Shown here: in pieces, positions 27,235 through 40,633 of the stretch | Position numbering within the stretch: the stretch's first letter is position 1 | Layout of the letters: each line of letters opens with the position of its first letter | Assembly (NCBI GenBank): GCA_025352145.1 | Contig: JANXTY010000016.1 | Coordinates: forward strand, 1-64,000 | DNA: 64,000 bases | Source of the DNA: Oxalobacteraceae bacterium | GTDB taxonomy: Bacteria > Pseudomonadota > Gammaproteobacteria > Burkholderiales > Burkholderiaceae_D | Direction: 5' to 3' | Program-made: the position numbers and the translations under genes | Notes under the pieces: generated by a model | Databases searched by the model: none | The model's input: the letters and a program-made list of their open reading frames with translations, nothing else | What the model was told of the DNA's origin: nothing

Positions 27235-28314
27235 TCAGCCGTTCTTACGCTCAAATTCTTTCATATACTCAATAAGTGCTTTTACACCTTCTACCGGCAT
27301 AGCGTTATAAATTGAGGCGCGCATACCACCAACAGAACGATGTCCTTTTAATTGCAACATACCATTTTCTTGAGCGCCTTTTAAAAATGCTTCATCAAGC
27401 GATTCATCATTTAATTTAAATGGCACATTCATCCGTGAACGATCCGCTTTTGTAATGGGATTTTGGTAAAAACCTGATTGATCCAAGTAATCGTATAACA
27501 GAGCCGCCTTGGCAATATTTTTTTGTTCCATAGCTGCAACCCCACCTTGGGCTTGTAACCATTCAAAGACCAAACCTGCTATATAAATTGAATAGGTCGG
27601 TGGAGTATTAAGCATGGAATCGTTGTCTGCTTGCTCCTTCCAATTCAATGCGGATGGTGTGATCGATAGAGCATGCCCTAGCAAATCTTCACGAACAACA
27701 ACCAATGTTAAACCAGCAGGACCAATATTTTTTTGTGCGCCACCATAAATTACGCCATATTTTGCGATATCGATTTTACGCGAAAGGATATGAGAAGACA
27801 TATCTGCGACGAGTGGAACACCATTAGTGTCAGGAATCCAATGATATTCAACACCCCCAATCGTTTCATTTGTACAGATATGCACATACGCGGCGTCCGC
27901 ATTAAGCCGCCAATTTTCACGTAAGGGAACATAAGTAAAATTCTTATCTTCCGCTGTTGCAGCAACATTTACGGCGCAATATTTTTTTGCTTCTTTAATT
28001 GATTTTTTCGACCATTCGCCTGTATTAATATAATCCGCTGTAGTTTTACTGCCCAGTAAATTCAACGGAATAGCCGCATTTTCGGCCATTGCGCCACCCT
28101 GAAGAAATAAAACTTTATAAGTTTCTGGAATTTCCAGCAACGTTCTTAAATCGGTTTCTGCTTTATTCGCAATACTAATAAATTCTTTGCCACGATGACT
28201 CATTTCCATGACTGACATGCCACTACCATGCCAATCAAGCATTTCTTCTGCAGCACTTTGTAACACTTGCTCAGGTAATACAGCAGGCCCAGCACTAAAA
28301 TTAAAAACTCGCAT
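27235..28314 (-). CDS. serC: Phosphoserine aminotransferase
   Basis: A 359-residue PLP enzyme of the class-V aminotransferases that converts 3-phosphohydroxypyruvate and glutamate to 3-phosphoserine; it also serves vitamin B6 synthesis. It begins [18 protein letters not shown], has the HRGKEF segment and LFLQGGA, and binds PLP through Lys195 in [12 protein letters not shown]. The C-terminal [15 protein letters not shown] is diagnostic. It heads the leftward serC-serA unit; the 588-base gap to divergent mnmG holds its promoter together with origin-type elements. Adjacent codons are unusually AT-rich compared with the flanking hem and atp genes. Confidence 0.96.
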   Translation of the reverse strand: MRVFNFSAGPAVLPEQVLQSAAEEMLDWHGSGMSVMEMSHRGKEFISIANKAETDLRTLLEIPETYKVLFLQGGAMAENAAIPLNLLGSKTTADYINTGEWSKKSIKEAKKYCAVNVAATAEDKNFTYVPLRENWRLNADAAYVHICTNETIGGVEYHWIPDTNGVPLVADMSSHILSRKIDIAKYGVIYGGAQKNIGPAGLTLVVVREDLLGHALSITPSALNWKEQADNDSMLNTPPTYSIYIAGLVFEWLQAQGGVAAMEQKNIAKAALLYDYLDQSGFYQNPITKADRSRMNVPFKLNDESLDEAFLKGAQENGMLQLKGHRSVGGMRASIYNAMPVEGVKALIEYMKEFERKNG

Positions 28315-28799
28315 GAGATTTTCCAGATGTGATCAATTATTGGCGTCGTTTTTTTGAAGGAAAAAACGTGTTCCATTATGACTGAACTGGCTCATTTTTT
28401 GCAAGACAAGGTCATACTCTTTACTTGTTTAGTTTTAGTGATGGAGTGAAAGGGTTTTGAATTACTTTATTTGTTTATATATAGTCTTAGTAGTTATAGT
28501 AATACCCCCTCTTCTAGGCGTATAAGTCACTATTTCTAATTGAAATCAAGCGTTTATAGTTTGAATAACTGCGGTGTGACCAGTGTATTTTTGAAGGATA
28601 GTTTAGGGATAATAAAAATAATTATTAATAAATCAGAGTTTTGCACAAGTGTTCCTACTCATATCTACAGAGTTATCCACAGTAAAAATAATTCCCGCTT
28701 ATTTGAAGATTGAAAAATGAAGAAGAATTTTAAGGCTTTTGCTTGTGGTTTCCCTTCTAATTTTAAGAGTAAGCCACACGGCATTTTTCATAGCATGGC

Positions 28800-28815
28800 T
28801 GTTCCACGTGAAACA
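28800..28815. promoter_or_regulatory. parS centromere site (ParB-binding)
   Basis: TGTTCCACGTGAAACA differs by one base (C for T at position 5) from the near-universal chromosomal parS TGTTTCACGTGAAACA. It lies about 90 bases ahead of mnmG and 3.7 kb before parB, where parS sites are expected. I found no second copy in the window. Confidence 0.88.
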
Positions 28816-28837
28816 GTTCGTTGAAATTTTTAGATTA

Positions 28838-28868
28838 TTGAGAGAGTTGTATAAATAAACCTTATAAT
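28838..28868 (+). promoter_or_regulatory. Promoter of mnmG-rsmG-parAB
   Basis: TTGAGA (28838-28843) and a perfect TATAAT (28863-28868) separated by 19 bases, followed by a leader of about 28 bases before the mnmG ATG. The spacing is slightly long but the -10 is consensus. It starts just 23 bases after the parS site, so ParB spreading could influence it. Confidence 0.65.
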
Positions 28869-28902
28869 CTCGCCTCTAATTACCGTCTCGTAGAGGCGAA
28901 CT

Positions 28903-30864
28903 ATGCAATATCCTACAGAATTTGACGTCATTGTGGTTGGCGGTGGCCATGCTGGTACGGAAGCAGCACTTGCTTCCGCACGGATGGGTCAGAAAACTTT
29001 GCTGCTTACGCACAACATAGAAACACTTGGTCAAATGTCTTGTAATCCATCAATTGGGGGAATCGGAAAAGGACACCTAGTCAGAGAAGTCGACGCGATG
29101 GGTGGCGCAATGGCGATTGCTACGGATGAGGCGGGTATTCAGTTTCGCATCCTTAATTCGTCCAAGGGGCCAGCCGTCAGGGCTACTCGAGCGCAAGCCG
29201 ACCGCATTCTTTATAAACAGGCCATCCGTTCAAGATTAGAAAATCAGAAAAATCTCTGGCTGTTCCAGCAAGCGGTTGATGATTTGATGGTGGAAGGTAA
29301 TCGGGTTGTGGGTGCCGTTACACAGATAGGTATTCGATTTCGTAGTCGTGCCGTGGTATTAACCGCAGGGACTTTCCTGGATGGAAAAATTCATGTTGGT
29401 TTAAATAATTACTCCGCAGGTCGTGCGGGTGATCCTCCTGCAATTTCATTGTCTTCACGTTTGAAAGAATTGAGGCTGCCTCAAGGTAGGTTGAAGACAG
29501 GGACGCCACCACGCATCGATGGGCGTAGCATTGATTTTTCTAAGATGTTGGAACAGCCTGGTAATGTTGATCCTATTCCGGTATTTTCTGTGATGGGTTC
29601 AGTAGCTATGCATCCTGAACAAATGTCTTGTTGGATTACGCATACGAATGAGCGCACGCATGACATTATCCGTGCAGGTTTAGATCGTAGCCCAATGTAT
29701 ACGGGAGTAATAGAGGGCGTTGGCCCGCGCTATTGCCCCTCCATCGAAGATAAAATTCACCGGTTTGCCGGTAAGGATTCCCATCAGATATTTTTGGAGC
29801 CGGAAGGTTTGACCACCAATGAGTTTTATCCGAATGGTATCTCGACGAGTTTGCCATTCGATGTGCAACTTGCTTTGGTGCGATCTATGCAAGGTATGGA
29901 AAATGCATACATTTTGCGTCCAGGTTATGCGATTGAATACGATTATTTTGACCCCCGTGATTTGAAAGCATCGCTTGAAACCAAAGCAATTCAAGGCCTG
30001 TATTTTGCTGGGCAAATTAACGGTACAACTGGGTATGAAGAGGCGGCAGCACAAGGCATGTTGGCGGGTTTAAACGCGGCGTTGCAAACCCAAGATCGGC
30101 CGACCTGGATCCCCGGTCGGGAGGATGCTTATTTGGGTGTGTTGGTTGATGATCTGATCACCCAAGGTGTGCAGGAACCCTATCGCATGTTTACTAGTCG
30201 TGCAGAATATCGCCTTAGCTTGCGAGAAGACAATGCTGATATGCGCCTGACCGAAATGGGGCGTGAACTTGGTTGTGTCGGTGACGCACAATGGGCTGTA
30301 TTTGAGGCTAAACGTGAAGCAGTGGCACGAGAGTTAGAGCGCTTGAAATCGACTTGGGTGAATCCCCGGATCCTTGCAAATGCTGAAGCAGAGCGCGTGA
30401 TAGGTAAGGCGATTGAGCGAGAGTATGCACTTGCTGACTTGTTGTGTCGGCCTAATGTAACTTATGAAAATTTGATGACATTAACCGGAATCGATGGCCA
30501 GCATCTGGCTGGTCCAGGTGTGGCTCAAGCTGATGTCAGGGAGCAAGTGGAGATTCAACTTAAATACGCTGGCTATATCGAACGACAAGCTAAAGAAGTC
30601 GAGCGTCATGAGCATTATGAAAATCTAAAATTGCCGACGGACTTCAATTATTTGGAGGTCCGTGCTCTGTCAAATGAAGTACGACAAAAGTTAAATAAGC
30701 AGCGCCCCGAGACGCTGGGTCAGGCGTCTCGAATTTCCGGCGTTACGCCAGCAGCAATTTCTTTATTGTTAGTTCATCTAAAAAAACGGGGATGTGCCGG
30801 ATTTGGAAGGGGAAAAACTGAGCCGGTAATTTCTGCGACAGATTGCATGGAAAAAACTTCATGA
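28903..30864 (+). CDS. mnmG: tRNA uridine-5-carboxymethylaminomethyl modification enzyme MnmG (GidA)
   Basis: A 653-residue FAD enzyme that, with MnmE, installs the cmnm5 group on U34 of several tRNAs. The N-terminal FAD site is [14 protein letters not shown]; further family blocks are [55 protein letters not shown] and [12 protein letters not shown]. The C-terminal helical MnmE-binding domain is complete. Length is normal for the family. It is the first gene of a group with rsmG (overlap ATGA), parA and parB, the classical origin-proximal arrangement. Confidence 0.97.
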   Translation: MQYPTEFDVIVVGGGHAGTEAALASARMGQKTLLLTHNIETLGQMSCNPSIGGIGKGHLVREVDAMGGAMAIATDEAGIQFRILNSSKGPAVRATRAQADRILYKQAIRSRLENQKNLWLFQQAVDDLMVEGNRVVGAVTQIGIRFRSRAVVLTAGTFLDGKIHVGLNNYSAGRAGDPPAISLSSRLKELRLPQGRLKTGTPPRIDGRSIDFSKMLEQPGNVDPIPVFSVMGSVAMHPEQMSCWITHTNERTHDIIRAGLDRSPMYTGVIEGVGPRYCPSIEDKIHRFAGKDSHQIFLEPEGLTTNEFYPNGISTSLPFDVQLALVRSMQGMENAYILRPGYAIEYDYFDPRDLKASLETKAIQGLYFAGQINGTTGYEEAAAQGMLAGLNAALQTQDRPTWIPGREDAYLGVLVDDLITQGVQEPYRMFTSRAEYRLSLREDNADMRLTEMGRELGCVGDAQWAVFEAKREAVARELERLKSTWVNPRILANAEAERVIGKAIEREYALADLLCRPNVTYENLMTLTGIDGQHLAGPGVAQADVREQVEIQLKYAGYIERQAKEVERHEHYENLKLPTDFNYLEVRALSNEVRQKLNKQRPETLGQASRISGVTPAAISLLLVHLKKRGCAGFGRGKTEPVISATDCMEKTS

Positions 30865-31538
30865 AAGGATTTGATCGAGAAATTTTGTCTGGCAAATTAA
30901 AGCGGGGCCTCTACCAACTTGCACTTGAATTAAGTGAGGAACAACAAACAAAATTGATCGACTATCTGGGGCTATTGTCGAAATGGAATGCTGTCTACAA
31001 TTTGACGGCTGTCCGTGATCCTATGCAAATGGTGGCATATCACTTGCTTGATTCTTTGGCGATAATTCCAGCATTTTTGGAGGCAAAAAACGTATTAGAT
31101 GTGGGTGCTGGCGGCGGATTGCCTGGTATGGTATTGGCCATCGCTCGGCCGGATATACAAGTATCACTGGTTGATACAGTACATAAAAAAACGGCTTTTC
31201 TTACCCAGGTAAAAGCCGAGCTCGGCTTATCAAACGCGACCGTGTACACCGCACGGGTAGAAAACTTGGTAGTACAAAAGAAATTTGATGTGATCACTTC
31301 ACGGGCGTTTGCCGAGTTGTTTGATTTTGTGAGTTGGGCAGCACATTTATTGAAAGAAGGCGGTCGTTTTATTGCGATGAAAGGGGTTGCGCCGGATGAA
31401 GAAATAGCGCATCTGCCGCAGGGGTGGCAGGTGATCGCGCTCAAACCTTTGATCGTCCCTGAGTTACAGGCAGAACGCCATCTCGTTTTTATTGAAAAAA
31501 TCAGCGAACCAGTTCGATCCGGCGGTTTGCATGCGTGA
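30861..31538 (+). CDS. rsmG: 16S rRNA m7G527 methyltransferase RsmG (GidB)
   Basis: A 225-residue SAM-dependent methyltransferase acting on G527 of 16S rRNA. ATG 30861 overlaps the mnmG stop (ATGA) and gives the normal N-terminus. Motifs: [17 protein letters not shown], the SAM site [30 protein letters not shown], and [10 protein letters not shown]. It is the usual companion of mnmG; loss of its homologue gives low-level streptomycin resistance in other bacteria. Confidence 0.96.
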   Translation: MKGFDREILSGKLKRGLYQLALELSEEQQTKLIDYLGLLSKWNAVYNLTAVRDPMQMVAYHLLDSLAIIPAFLEAKNVLDVGAGGGLPGMVLAIARPDIQVSLVDTVHKKTAFLTQVKAELGLSNATVYTARVENLVVQKKFDVITSRAFAELFDFVSWAAHLLKEGGRFIAMKGVAPDEEIAHLPQGWQVIALKPLIVPELQAERHLVFIEKISEPVRSGGLHA

Positions 31539-31586
31539 CTGATACCGAAGCAGCATTGTCCAAATCATTTCCACATCAAAGCATCC

Positions 31587-32357
31587 ATGGCCAAAATTTT
31601 CTGCATTGCAAATCAAAAGGGCGGTGTCGGCAAAACGACCACGACGGTCAACCTTGCCGCCGGTTTAGCACAAATTGGTCAACGGGTACTATTGGTTGAT
31701 CTGGATCCGCAAGGTAATGCCACTATGGGTGCCGGAATTAATAAGGCGTTATTAAAAGCGTCTACTTATGAAGTTTTGCTTGGTTTGGCGAATTCGAAAA
31801 TTGCGAGGGTAACCTCGGAAGTAGGCAAGTTTGATGTGCTCCCTGCAAACCGAGAACTAGCTGGTGCCGAGGTTGAATTAGTTGACATGGAAAAGCGTGA
31901 GCGGCGTCTTAAGGACGCTCTGGCAGAGGTTGATGGCGAGTATGATTTTATCTTGATAGATTGTCCACCCGCGCTTTCCATGCTCACCTTAAATGGACTT
32001 TGCGCGGCACACGGTGTCATTATTCCGATGCAATGTGAGTACTACGCGCTGGAAGGCTTATCCGACCTCGTCAATACCATCAAGAAAGTTCACGCTAATC
32101 TCAACCCCGACCTGAAAATTATCGGTTTATTACGAGTTATGTTTGACCCCCGCATGACCTTATCGCAACAGGTTTCCGCACAATTGGAACAACATTTTGG
32201 CGATAAGGTTTTTAAAACTATTATCCCGCGCAATGTGCGACTGGCAGAGGCACCATCTTATGGTGTGCCTGGCGTTTGCTTCGATCCTACCTCCAAAGGA
32301 GCGCAAGCTTATGTAGCATTTGGTGCCGAGATGGTGGAGCGGATCGAGTCCATGTAA
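31587..32357 (+). CDS. parA: Chromosome partitioning ATPase ParA (Soj)
   Basis: A 256-residue deviant Walker ATPase that binds DNA non-specifically and moves ParB-parS complexes to segregate new origins. It starts MAKIFCIANQKGGVGKTTTTVNLA, with the signature Lys in KGGVGKTT, Walker A' VDLDPQGNAT and Walker B FILIDCPPALS. The short N-terminus without a helix-turn-helix marks it as a chromosomal, not plasmid type Ia, ParA. It lies 48 bases after rsmG and is followed by parB. Confidence 0.95.
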   Translation: MAKIFCIANQKGGVGKTTTTVNLAAGLAQIGQRVLLVDLDPQGNATMGAGINKALLKASTYEVLLGLANSKIARVTSEVGKFDVLPANRELAGAEVELVDMEKRERRLKDALAEVDGEYDFILIDCPPALSMLTLNGLCAAHGVIIPMQCEYYALEGLSDLVNTIKKVHANLNPDLKIIGLLRVMFDPRMTLSQQVSAQLEQHFGDKVFKTIIPRNVRLAEAPSYGVPGVCFDPTSKGAQAYVAFGAEMVERIESM

Positions 32358-32455
32358 CCACCTCTTCATTAACCTGCATTCTATGAAGACAGGCTGGATT
32401 GCTCCTTGCGCCAAATTTTCTGAATCACCTCACATACATGAATTGAAAGAAGTAA

Positions 32456-33358
32456 ATGGTAACAAAAAAATCGAAAGGGCTCGGTCGTGGTCTGGAGGCA
32501 TTGCTTGGCGGGCCCACTGATTTTGCGGACACGATGCCTGGATTAGCGGGGGCGCCAACCAATTTACTCCTGACTCAAATGCAGGCGGGTAAATATCAGC
32601 CTCGTACGCGGATGGATGAGGGGGCTTTAAATGAATTGGCGGCCTCGATAAAGGCCCAAGGCCTAATCCAACCCATTTTGGTTCGTCCCGTTGGTCAGAA
32701 CAACGGCACTACCGGCCCTGAAATTAAATATGAAATTATTGCAGGCGAAAGACGTTTTCGTGCCGCGCATCTGGCTGGTCTTGATCAAGTTCCAGTATTG
32801 GTGAAGGATGTTGACGATCAGGCTGCGGCGGCCATGGCATTGATTGAAAATATTCAACGCGAAGATCTCAACCCGCTTGAAGAAGCGCAAGGAATACACC
32901 GCCTCATAACTGATTTTAGCTTTACACATGAACAGGCAGCGGGCGCAGTCGGGCGTTCGCGTAGTGCGGTTTCAAACTTACTTCGTTTACTTAATCTGGC
33001 CAAACCTGTTCAGACCATGCTGATGGCCGGGGACATTGACATGGGCCATGCAAGAGCTTTACTTGCAGTTGACAGCGCGACCCAAATTACTTTAGCCAAT
33101 CAAGTCGTCGCCAAACGCATGTCAGTGCGAGACGCTGAGAAGTTAGTGGTGCGCACCACCGCAGAGCAATCGGCCAGCAATAATAAGCCGCGCGAAAAAG
33201 AAAAATCACGTGACATCGCACGTCTGGAAGAGGAACTCTCCGACCTATTAGCAACGCAAGTAATTTTCAAAATGGGTAGCAAGGGACGGGGACAGCTGAT
33301 TATTGATTTTTTAAGTTTGGACAGCCTTGATGGATTGATTGCACGCTTAAAATCCTAA
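32456..33358 (+). CDS. parB: Chromosome partitioning protein ParB (Spo0J)
   Basis: A 300-residue CTPase and parS-binding protein. The N-terminus KKSKGLGRGLEALLGG leads to the CTP-binding domain with QPRTRMDEGALNELAASI, GERRFRAA (box II) and ENIQREDLNPLEEA (box III). A helix-turn-helix follows (FTHEQAAGAVGRSRSAVSNLLRLL), then the C-terminal dimerisation domain (VIFKMGSKGRGQLIIDF). All parts are intact. Its target parS lies at 28800. The order mnmG-rsmG-parA-parB supports an origin-proximal position. Confidence 0.95.
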   Translation: MVTKKSKGLGRGLEALLGGPTDFADTMPGLAGAPTNLLLTQMQAGKYQPRTRMDEGALNELAASIKAQGLIQPILVRPVGQNNGTTGPEIKYEIIAGERRFRAAHLAGLDQVPVLVKDVDDQAAAAMALIENIQREDLNPLEEAQGIHRLITDFSFTHEQAAGAVGRSRSAVSNLLRLLNLAKPVQTMLMAGDIDMGHARALLAVDSATQITLANQVVAKRMSVRDAEKLVVRTTAEQSASNNKPREKEKSRDIARLEEELSDLLATQVIFKMGSKGRGQLIIDFLSLDSLDGLIARLKS

Positions 33359-33411
33359 TCCCGCTTTTGTTCACCTGTCACTGAGATGGTGCGCCGCGCT
33401 GCAGTAAGAGT

Positions 33412-33441
33412 TTGACGGGGCTTACATAAAGCCCTTATAAT
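33412..33441 (+). promoter_or_regulatory. Promoter of the atp operon
   Basis: TTGACG (33412-33417) and TATAAT (33436-33441) are separated by 18 bases, close to the sigma-70 ideal. The likely start of transcription near 33449 leaves a leader of about 35 bases before the GTG of atpI and rules out a GTG at 33445 as the atpI start. Confidence 0.8.
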
Positions 33442-33483
33442 TTCGTGCTTTGCCTCATCCTTGGTTGTGTAAAGGGATTTTCT

Positions 33484-33852
33484 GTGAGCGATTTAGAGCA
33501 TCAAGTGTCTAAGCCCATTTATAAGGTAGTGATGTTGCAGCTCCTATTTGCGTTGGTGTTTGCTGTTGGAGTTGCGGTGTTTGTCGGCAGTCGCAGTGGA
33601 ATTTCGGCGCTTGTTGGCGGTGGGATTGCCGTCATCGGGAGTAGCATTTACGCGATGATTATCGTTGGAAAGTCTGGCGAGGCCGCAAGTGTACTAAAGG
33701 CGCATTTTCGTGCTGAGACGGTAAAGATTTTTATCACGGCAGTATTGTTTATGTTGGTGCTGCTGCTGTTTCATTCGGTTGCTTCGTTGTGGCTGATTTT
33801 GGGTTTTGCGGTTGCAACACTGTCGTATTGGTTTGCACTGCTCACGGTTTAA
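33484..33852 (+). CDS. atpI: ATP synthase subunit I (AtpI)
   Basis: A 122-residue membrane protein with four hydrophobic helices that helps assemble the c-ring. GTG 33484 is chosen because AAGGG precedes it and the product begins with the usual short polar segment (SDLEHQVSKPIYKVV); it also lies downstream of the predicted transcription start. AtpI sequences are weakly conserved; the assignment rests on size, topology (GGGIAVIGSSIYAMII) and position as first gene of the atp operon. Confidence 0.85.
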   Translation: MSDLEHQVSKPIYKVVMLQLLFALVFAVGVAVFVGSRSGISALVGGGIAVIGSSIYAMIIVGKSGEAASVLKAHFRAETVKIFITAVLFMLVLLLFHSVASLWLILGFAVATLSYWFALLTV

Positions 33853-33865
33853 TCATTAGTTTTGA

Positions 33866-34708
<843 letters not shown>

Positions 34709-34753
34709 TGTGGTTTTTGGTTTTTTACTTATCAAGTAATTTCAGCTTTTTAA

Positions 34754-35050
<297 letters not shown>

Positions 35051-35091
35051 TTTTCTCCAGCCCGCAGGAAATTTTTAGTCAGGATCAAGGT

Positions 35092-35565
35092 ATGGACATC
35101 AATAGCTCCTCGCTCATCGGCCAGATGATCACTTTTGCGGTGTTGGTCTGGTTCTCGATGAAGTTTGTATTTCCGCCGCTTACCAAGGCGTTGGATGAGC
35201 GTTCTCAAAAAATAGCGGACGGATTGGCGGCGGCTGATCAAGGGAAAAGAGCAATGGTTGACGCAGAAGAGCGCGCTCAGGTTTTGCTGGCCTCTGCTGT
35301 GGCTGAAGGGAAGCAACGAGTATCGGATGCGGAAAAACGAGCGCAATTGTCTGCCGACGAAATCAAGCAAAATGCTCAGGTCGAAGCAGCGCGCATTATT
35401 GCGCAAGCTAAAGCCGATGCAGACCAACAAGTAACTAAAGCGCGCGAAGAACTGCGTGCCCAGGTTGCTGGTTTGGCAGTGAAAGGCGCGGAGCAAATTT
35501 TGAAGCGGGAAGTCAATGCATCGGCGCATGCCGATTTGTTGAAACAACTCGCAGTTGAGCTGTAA
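35092..35565 (+). CDS. atpF: ATP synthase Fo subunit b
   Basis: A 157-residue peripheral-stalk protein: one N-terminal membrane helix ([23 protein letters not shown]) and a long charged coiled coil to the C-terminus that dimerises and binds delta. Size and pattern are standard for a single b subunit. It ends two bases before atpH. Confidence 0.96.
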   Translation: MDINSSSLIGQMITFAVLVWFSMKFVFPPLTKALDERSQKIADGLAAADQGKRAMVDAEERAQVLLASAVAEGKQRVSDAEKRAQLSADEIKQNAQVEAARIIAQAKADADQQVTKAREELRAQVAGLAVKGAEQILKREVNASAHADLLKQLAVEL

Positions 35566-35567
35566 TC

Positions 35568-36101
35568 ATGGCTGAACTTGCAACCGTTGCTCGTCCTTAC
35601 GCAGAAGCGTTATTCCGTGTGGCCAAATCAGGAAATTTATCTTCTTGGTCCGACTTGGTGTCAGAAATGGCGCAAGCCGGGAGCCAGCCGGATGTTTTGG
35701 CGTTTGCGAGTAATCCGAATGTATCGGAAGCGCGGATCGTCGACGCACTTTTGTCTATCTTGAAGTCCCCTGTTAATGCAGAAGCCAAAAACTTCGTCCA
35801 CATGCTAGTGGAAAATGGCCGCGTTAGTTTGTTGCCAGAAATTGGCGTGCAATTCCATGCATTGAAAAATGCAGAAGAAGGCGCGGCCGATGCACAAATT
35901 AACAGCGCGTTTGAAATGTCGGGCGTGCAGGTACAGGAGTTGGTCGCAACGCTGGAAAAAAAATTCGGACGTAAGCTAAATCCGTCGGTAACCGTAGATG
36001 CTTCGCTCATCGGTGGTGTACGTGTTGTCGTTGGTGACGAAGTACTCGACACCTCGGTACGGGCCAAACTGCAACAGATGCAAGTTGCGTTGGTGTCATA
36101 A
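35568..36101 (+). CDS. atpH: ATP synthase F1 subunit delta
   Basis: A 177-residue soluble subunit joining the top of F1 to the b dimer. The helical N-terminal domain starts [18 protein letters not shown] (family signature PYAxAxF); the C-terminal part has the [25 protein letters not shown] segment. It begins two bases after atpF, so translation is probably coupled. Confidence 0.96.
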   Translation: MAELATVARPYAEALFRVAKSGNLSSWSDLVSEMAQAGSQPDVLAFASNPNVSEARIVDALLSILKSPVNAEAKNFVHMLVENGRVSLLPEIGVQFHALKNAEEGAADAQINSAFEMSGVQVQELVATLEKKFGRKLNPSVTVDASLIGGVRVVVGDEVLDTSVRAKLQQMQVALVS

Positions 36102-36169
36102 GCGGCATTTCACAGACTGATAGACCATCACCCCAAAGCGCAAGCTGAGAAAAAACATTAGGAGTTTGT

Positions 36170-37711
36170 ATGCAACTCAACCCATCAGAAATCAGCGAAT
36201 TGATCAAGAGCCGGATTCAAGGTCTCGAAGGCAATGCTGAAGTTCGTAATCAAGGCACGGTTATTTCCGTTGCTGACGGCATCTGCCGCATTCATGGTTT
36301 GTCTGACGTGATGCAAGGCGAGATGCTGGAATTTCCAGGTAATACGTTTGGCCTCGCAATGAACCTCGAGCGTGACTCGGTCGGTTCCGTTGTTTTAGGT
36401 GAATACGAACACATCTCTGAAGGCGATACGGTTAAATGCACCGGCCGTATTTTGGAAGTGCCAATCGGGCCTGAATTGCTTGGACGTGTTGTCAATGCAC
36501 TCGGACAACCGATCGATGGCAAAGGCCCGATTAATGCAAAATTATCCGCGCCGATTGAAAAAATCGCACCGGGCGTGATTGCACGTCAATCCGTATCCCA
36601 GCCCATGCAAACCGGTCTGAAATCCATCGATGCGATGGTGCCTATCGGACGCGGTCAGCGTGAATTGATTATCGGCGATCGTCAAACCGGCAAGACAGCG
36701 GTGGCGATCGATGCGATCATCAATCAAAAAGGTCAGGGCATGAAGTGTATTTATGTCGCCATCGGCCAAAAAGCTTCATCGATCAAAAATATCGTGCGTT
36801 CGCTGGAAAAGCACGGCGCGATGGAATACACCATCGTCGTTGCCGCGTCTGCTTCCGAGTCTGCTGCGATGCAATACATCTCACCGTACTCTGGATGTGC
36901 GATGGGCGAATATTTTCGCGATCGTGGCGAAGATGCACTGATCGTCTACGATGACTTGTCCAAGCAAGCTGTGGCGTATCGCCAGATCTCCTTGCTGTTG
37001 CGTCGTCCACCAGGACGTGAAGCGTATCCTGGCGACGTGTTCTACTTGCATTCCCGTTTGCTGGAACGTGCAGCACGCGTCAATCCGGACTACGTCGAAA
37101 AATTCACCAATGGTGAAGTCAAAGGTAAAACGGGCTCATTGACAGCATTGCCGATCATTGAAACCCAGGCTGGTGACGTTTCTGCTTTCGTCCCAACCAA
37201 CGTGATTTCGATTACTGACGGGCAGATTTTTCTGGAAACCTCCTTGTTCAACGCCGGTATCCGTCCTGCGATTAACGCCGGTATTTCAGTGTCGCGCGTC
37301 GGTGGTGCGGCACAAACCAAGGTCATCAAAGGTTTGTCCGGTGGTATCCGTACCGATTTGGCCCAGTACCGTGAACTGGCTGCGTTCGCGCAGTTTGCAT
37401 CGGATCTGGACGAGTCGACGCGTAAGCAGCTTGACCGTGGTGCACGCGTGACCGAATTGCTCAAGCAGGCACAATATGCGCCTTTGCCGATTTCCTTGAT
37501 GGCCGTGTCATTGTTCGCAGTGAACAAAGGCTACTTCGATGATATTGCTGTGAAGACAGTATTGGCTTTTGAAGCTGGTTTGCACGGTTACATGAAGACC
37601 AAACAGGCTGCGTTGCTGCAAAAGATTGAAGAAACCAAGCAACTCGACAAAGACGGTGAAGCTGCACTTGCCGCTGCAGTTGCTGATTTCAAAAAATCTG
37701 GCGCATATTAA
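36170..37711 (+). CDS. atpA: ATP synthase F1 subunit alpha
   Basis: A 513-residue non-catalytic nucleotide-binding subunit. The P-loop GDRQTGKT is near residue 170, the arginine finger segment lies in [11 protein letters not shown], and the start [16 protein letters not shown] is typical. A 68-base gap with GGAGTTTG ahead of the ATG separates it from atpH. Complete and of standard length. Confidence 0.97.
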   Translation: MQLNPSEISELIKSRIQGLEGNAEVRNQGTVISVADGICRIHGLSDVMQGEMLEFPGNTFGLAMNLERDSVGSVVLGEYEHISEGDTVKCTGRILEVPIGPELLGRVVNALGQPIDGKGPINAKLSAPIEKIAPGVIARQSVSQPMQTGLKSIDAMVPIGRGQRELIIGDRQTGKTAVAIDAIINQKGQGMKCIYVAIGQKASSIKNIVRSLEKHGAMEYTIVVAASASESAAMQYISPYSGCAMGEYFRDRGEDALIVYDDLSKQAVAYRQISLLLRRPPGREAYPGDVFYLHSRLLERAARVNPDYVEKFTNGEVKGKTGSLTALPIIETQAGDVSAFVPTNVISITDGQIFLETSLFNAGIRPAINAGISVSRVGGAAQTKVIKGLSGGIRTDLAQYRELAAFAQFASDLDESTRKQLDRGARVTELLKQAQYAPLPISLMAVSLFAVNKGYFDDIAVKTVLAFEAGLHGYMKTKQAALLQKIEETKQLDKDGEAALAAAVADFKKSGAY

Positions 37712-37739
37712 GTCAACAGCCTAGAAGGAGTAAACACGC

Positions 37740-38609
37740 ATGGCTGTAGGCAAAGAGATACGTGGCAAGATCAAGAGCGTAGAAAACACGAAAAAAATCA
37801 CCAAGGCGATGGAAATGGTCGCCGCCTCCAAAATGCGTAAAGCGCAAGACCGGATGCGGGCGGCTCGTCCCTACAGTGACAAAATTCGGAATATCGCCTC
37901 TAGTTTGGCGCAAGCCAATCCAGAGTATACGCATCCGTTTTTGGTTAAGCAGGACAAGGCAAAAAATGTGGGATTTATTGTTGTCACGACCGACAAAGGT
38001 CTGTGCGGTGGTTTGAACACTAATTCCTTGCGCATAGTTACCAGCAAAATTCGGGAACTGGAAGCTGCCGGCAATAAAATCGAAGCTGTCGCAATCGGTA
38101 ACAAAGGTCTAGGCTTTCTGAATCGCATCGGCGTCAAAGTCGTATCCCATGTCGTGCAAATCGGTGACACGCCGCATCTGGACAAGTTGATTGGTCCGGT
38201 TAAGGTGTTGCTCGATGCGTACCAGGAAGGCAAGCTCGATGCGGTTTATTTGTGCTATACCAAGTTCATTAACACCATGAAGCAAGAGCCGATGATGGAG
38301 CAATTACTGCCATTGTCGGCGGATAAACTGCAGGCTGATAAAGGATCCCATTCATGGGATTACATTTATGAGCCTGAAGCACAGACGGTGATTGATGAAT
38401 TGTTGGTGCGTTATGTCGAAGCGTTGATTTATCAGGGTGTTGCCGAAAATCTGGCATCTGAACAATCAGCGCGGATGGTCGCCATGAAGTCGGCCAGTGA
38501 TAATGCAGGCAATGTGATCGGCGAGCTCAAGCTGATCTATAACAAGACCCGTCAAGCAGCGATTACCAAAGAACTGTCCGAAATCGTCGCCGGTGCGGCT
38601 GCGGTTTAA
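37740..38609 (+). CDS. atpG: ATP synthase F1 subunit gamma
   Basis: A 289-residue central-shaft subunit of paired coiled-coil ends: N-terminal [29 protein letters not shown] and C-terminal [34 protein letters not shown], with a Rossmann-like middle. AGAAGGAG precedes the ATG. Standard length and position. Confidence 0.97.
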   Translation: MAVGKEIRGKIKSVENTKKITKAMEMVAASKMRKAQDRMRAARPYSDKIRNIASSLAQANPEYTHPFLVKQDKAKNVGFIVVTTDKGLCGGLNTNSLRIVTSKIRELEAAGNKIEAVAIGNKGLGFLNRIGVKVVSHVVQIGDTPHLDKLIGPVKVLLDAYQEGKLDAVYLCYTKFINTMKQEPMMEQLLPLSADKLQADKGSHSWDYIYEPEAQTVIDELLVRYVEALIYQGVAENLASEQSARMVAMKSASDNAGNVIGELKLIYNKTRQAAITKELSEIVAGAAAV

Positions 38610-38632
38610 CGAATTTACGAATCCGAATTTAG

Positions 38633-40066
<1,434 letters not shown>

Positions 40067-40157
40067 TTCCTGGTAACTCAGTCTAGGTTAATAAGGGTAA
40101 ATTCTGGCGCGTCAATCTCATCAAACGGTGGGATTGACTAACCGAACAGGAAACAAC

Positions 40158-40580
40158 ATGGCACATACTATTCACGTGGACGTCGTCTCTGCCGAAGCGT
40201 TGATCTTCACAGGCGAGGCGGAATTCGTCGCATTACCGGGCGAGGCCGGTGAGTTGGGGATCTATCCTCAACATACGCCTTTAATCACACGCATTAAACC
40301 GGGTGCAGTTCGTATCAAGGTCGCTGGACAGGCAGACGAAGAATTCGTCTTTGTTGCCGGCGGGATCCTTGAGGTGCAACCCAATAAGGTAACGGTCTTA
40401 GCTGATACTGCGATAAGGGGGAATGATTTGGACGAGGCAAAAGCCACCGAAGCAAAGAAATTGGCAGAAGAAGCGTTGCTCAATAAAGACTCTAAAATCG
40501 ATTACGCAAAAGCACAGGCAGAGTTGTCTGTTGCCATCGCGCAGCTAGCCGCGATTCAAAAATTACGTTTGAAACGGTAA
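40158..40580 (+). CDS. atpC: ATP synthase F1 subunit epsilon
   Basis: A 140-residue regulatory subunit: N-terminal beta-sandwich ([40 protein letters not shown]) and C-terminal helical hairpin. ATG 40158 with AGGAAA before it is preferred to an ATG 30 bases upstream. Last gene of the nine-gene operon, followed by a strong terminator. Confidence 0.96.
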   Translation: MAHTIHVDVVSAEALIFTGEAEFVALPGEAGELGIYPQHTPLITRIKPGAVRIKVAGQADEEFVFVAGGILEVQPNKVTVLADTAIRGNDLDEAKATEAKKLAEEALLNKDSKIDYAKAQAELSVAIAQLAAIQKLRLKR

Positions 40581-40608
40581 GAAAAAGTGTCGTGAGATGA
40601 CGACAATC

Positions 40609-40632
40609 AAAGGCAGCTTCGGCTGCCTTTTT
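40609..40632 (+). terminator. Terminator of the atp operon
   Basis: AAAGGCAGC and GCTGCCTTT form a perfect nine-base stem closed by the very stable TTCG tetraloop, followed by a T-run, 28 bases after the atpC stop. Confidence 0.95.
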
Positions 40633-40633
40633 G

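Larger units (their letters stand above)
28315..28902. other. AT-rich divergent intergenic region next to mnmG (candidate oriC-proximal region)
   Basis: A 588-base gap between divergent serC and mnmG. It is strongly AT-rich at 28441-28640, followed by TTTTGCACA (28639-28647, one mismatch to the DnaA-box consensus) and a perfect TTATCCACA (28673-28681). A parS site and a promoter for mnmG lie further right. In many bacteria the origin adjoins mnmG (gidA), and here genes point away from the gap on both sides. I see no protein or RNA gene. Whether this, the 22.5-kb cluster, both or neither is oriC cannot be settled by reading. Confidence 0.55.

Noticed and set aside
33205-33216. TCACGTGA core inside parB as a second parS
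   Set aside because: Only the central eight bases match; the outer bases do not, so ParB binding is unlikely.
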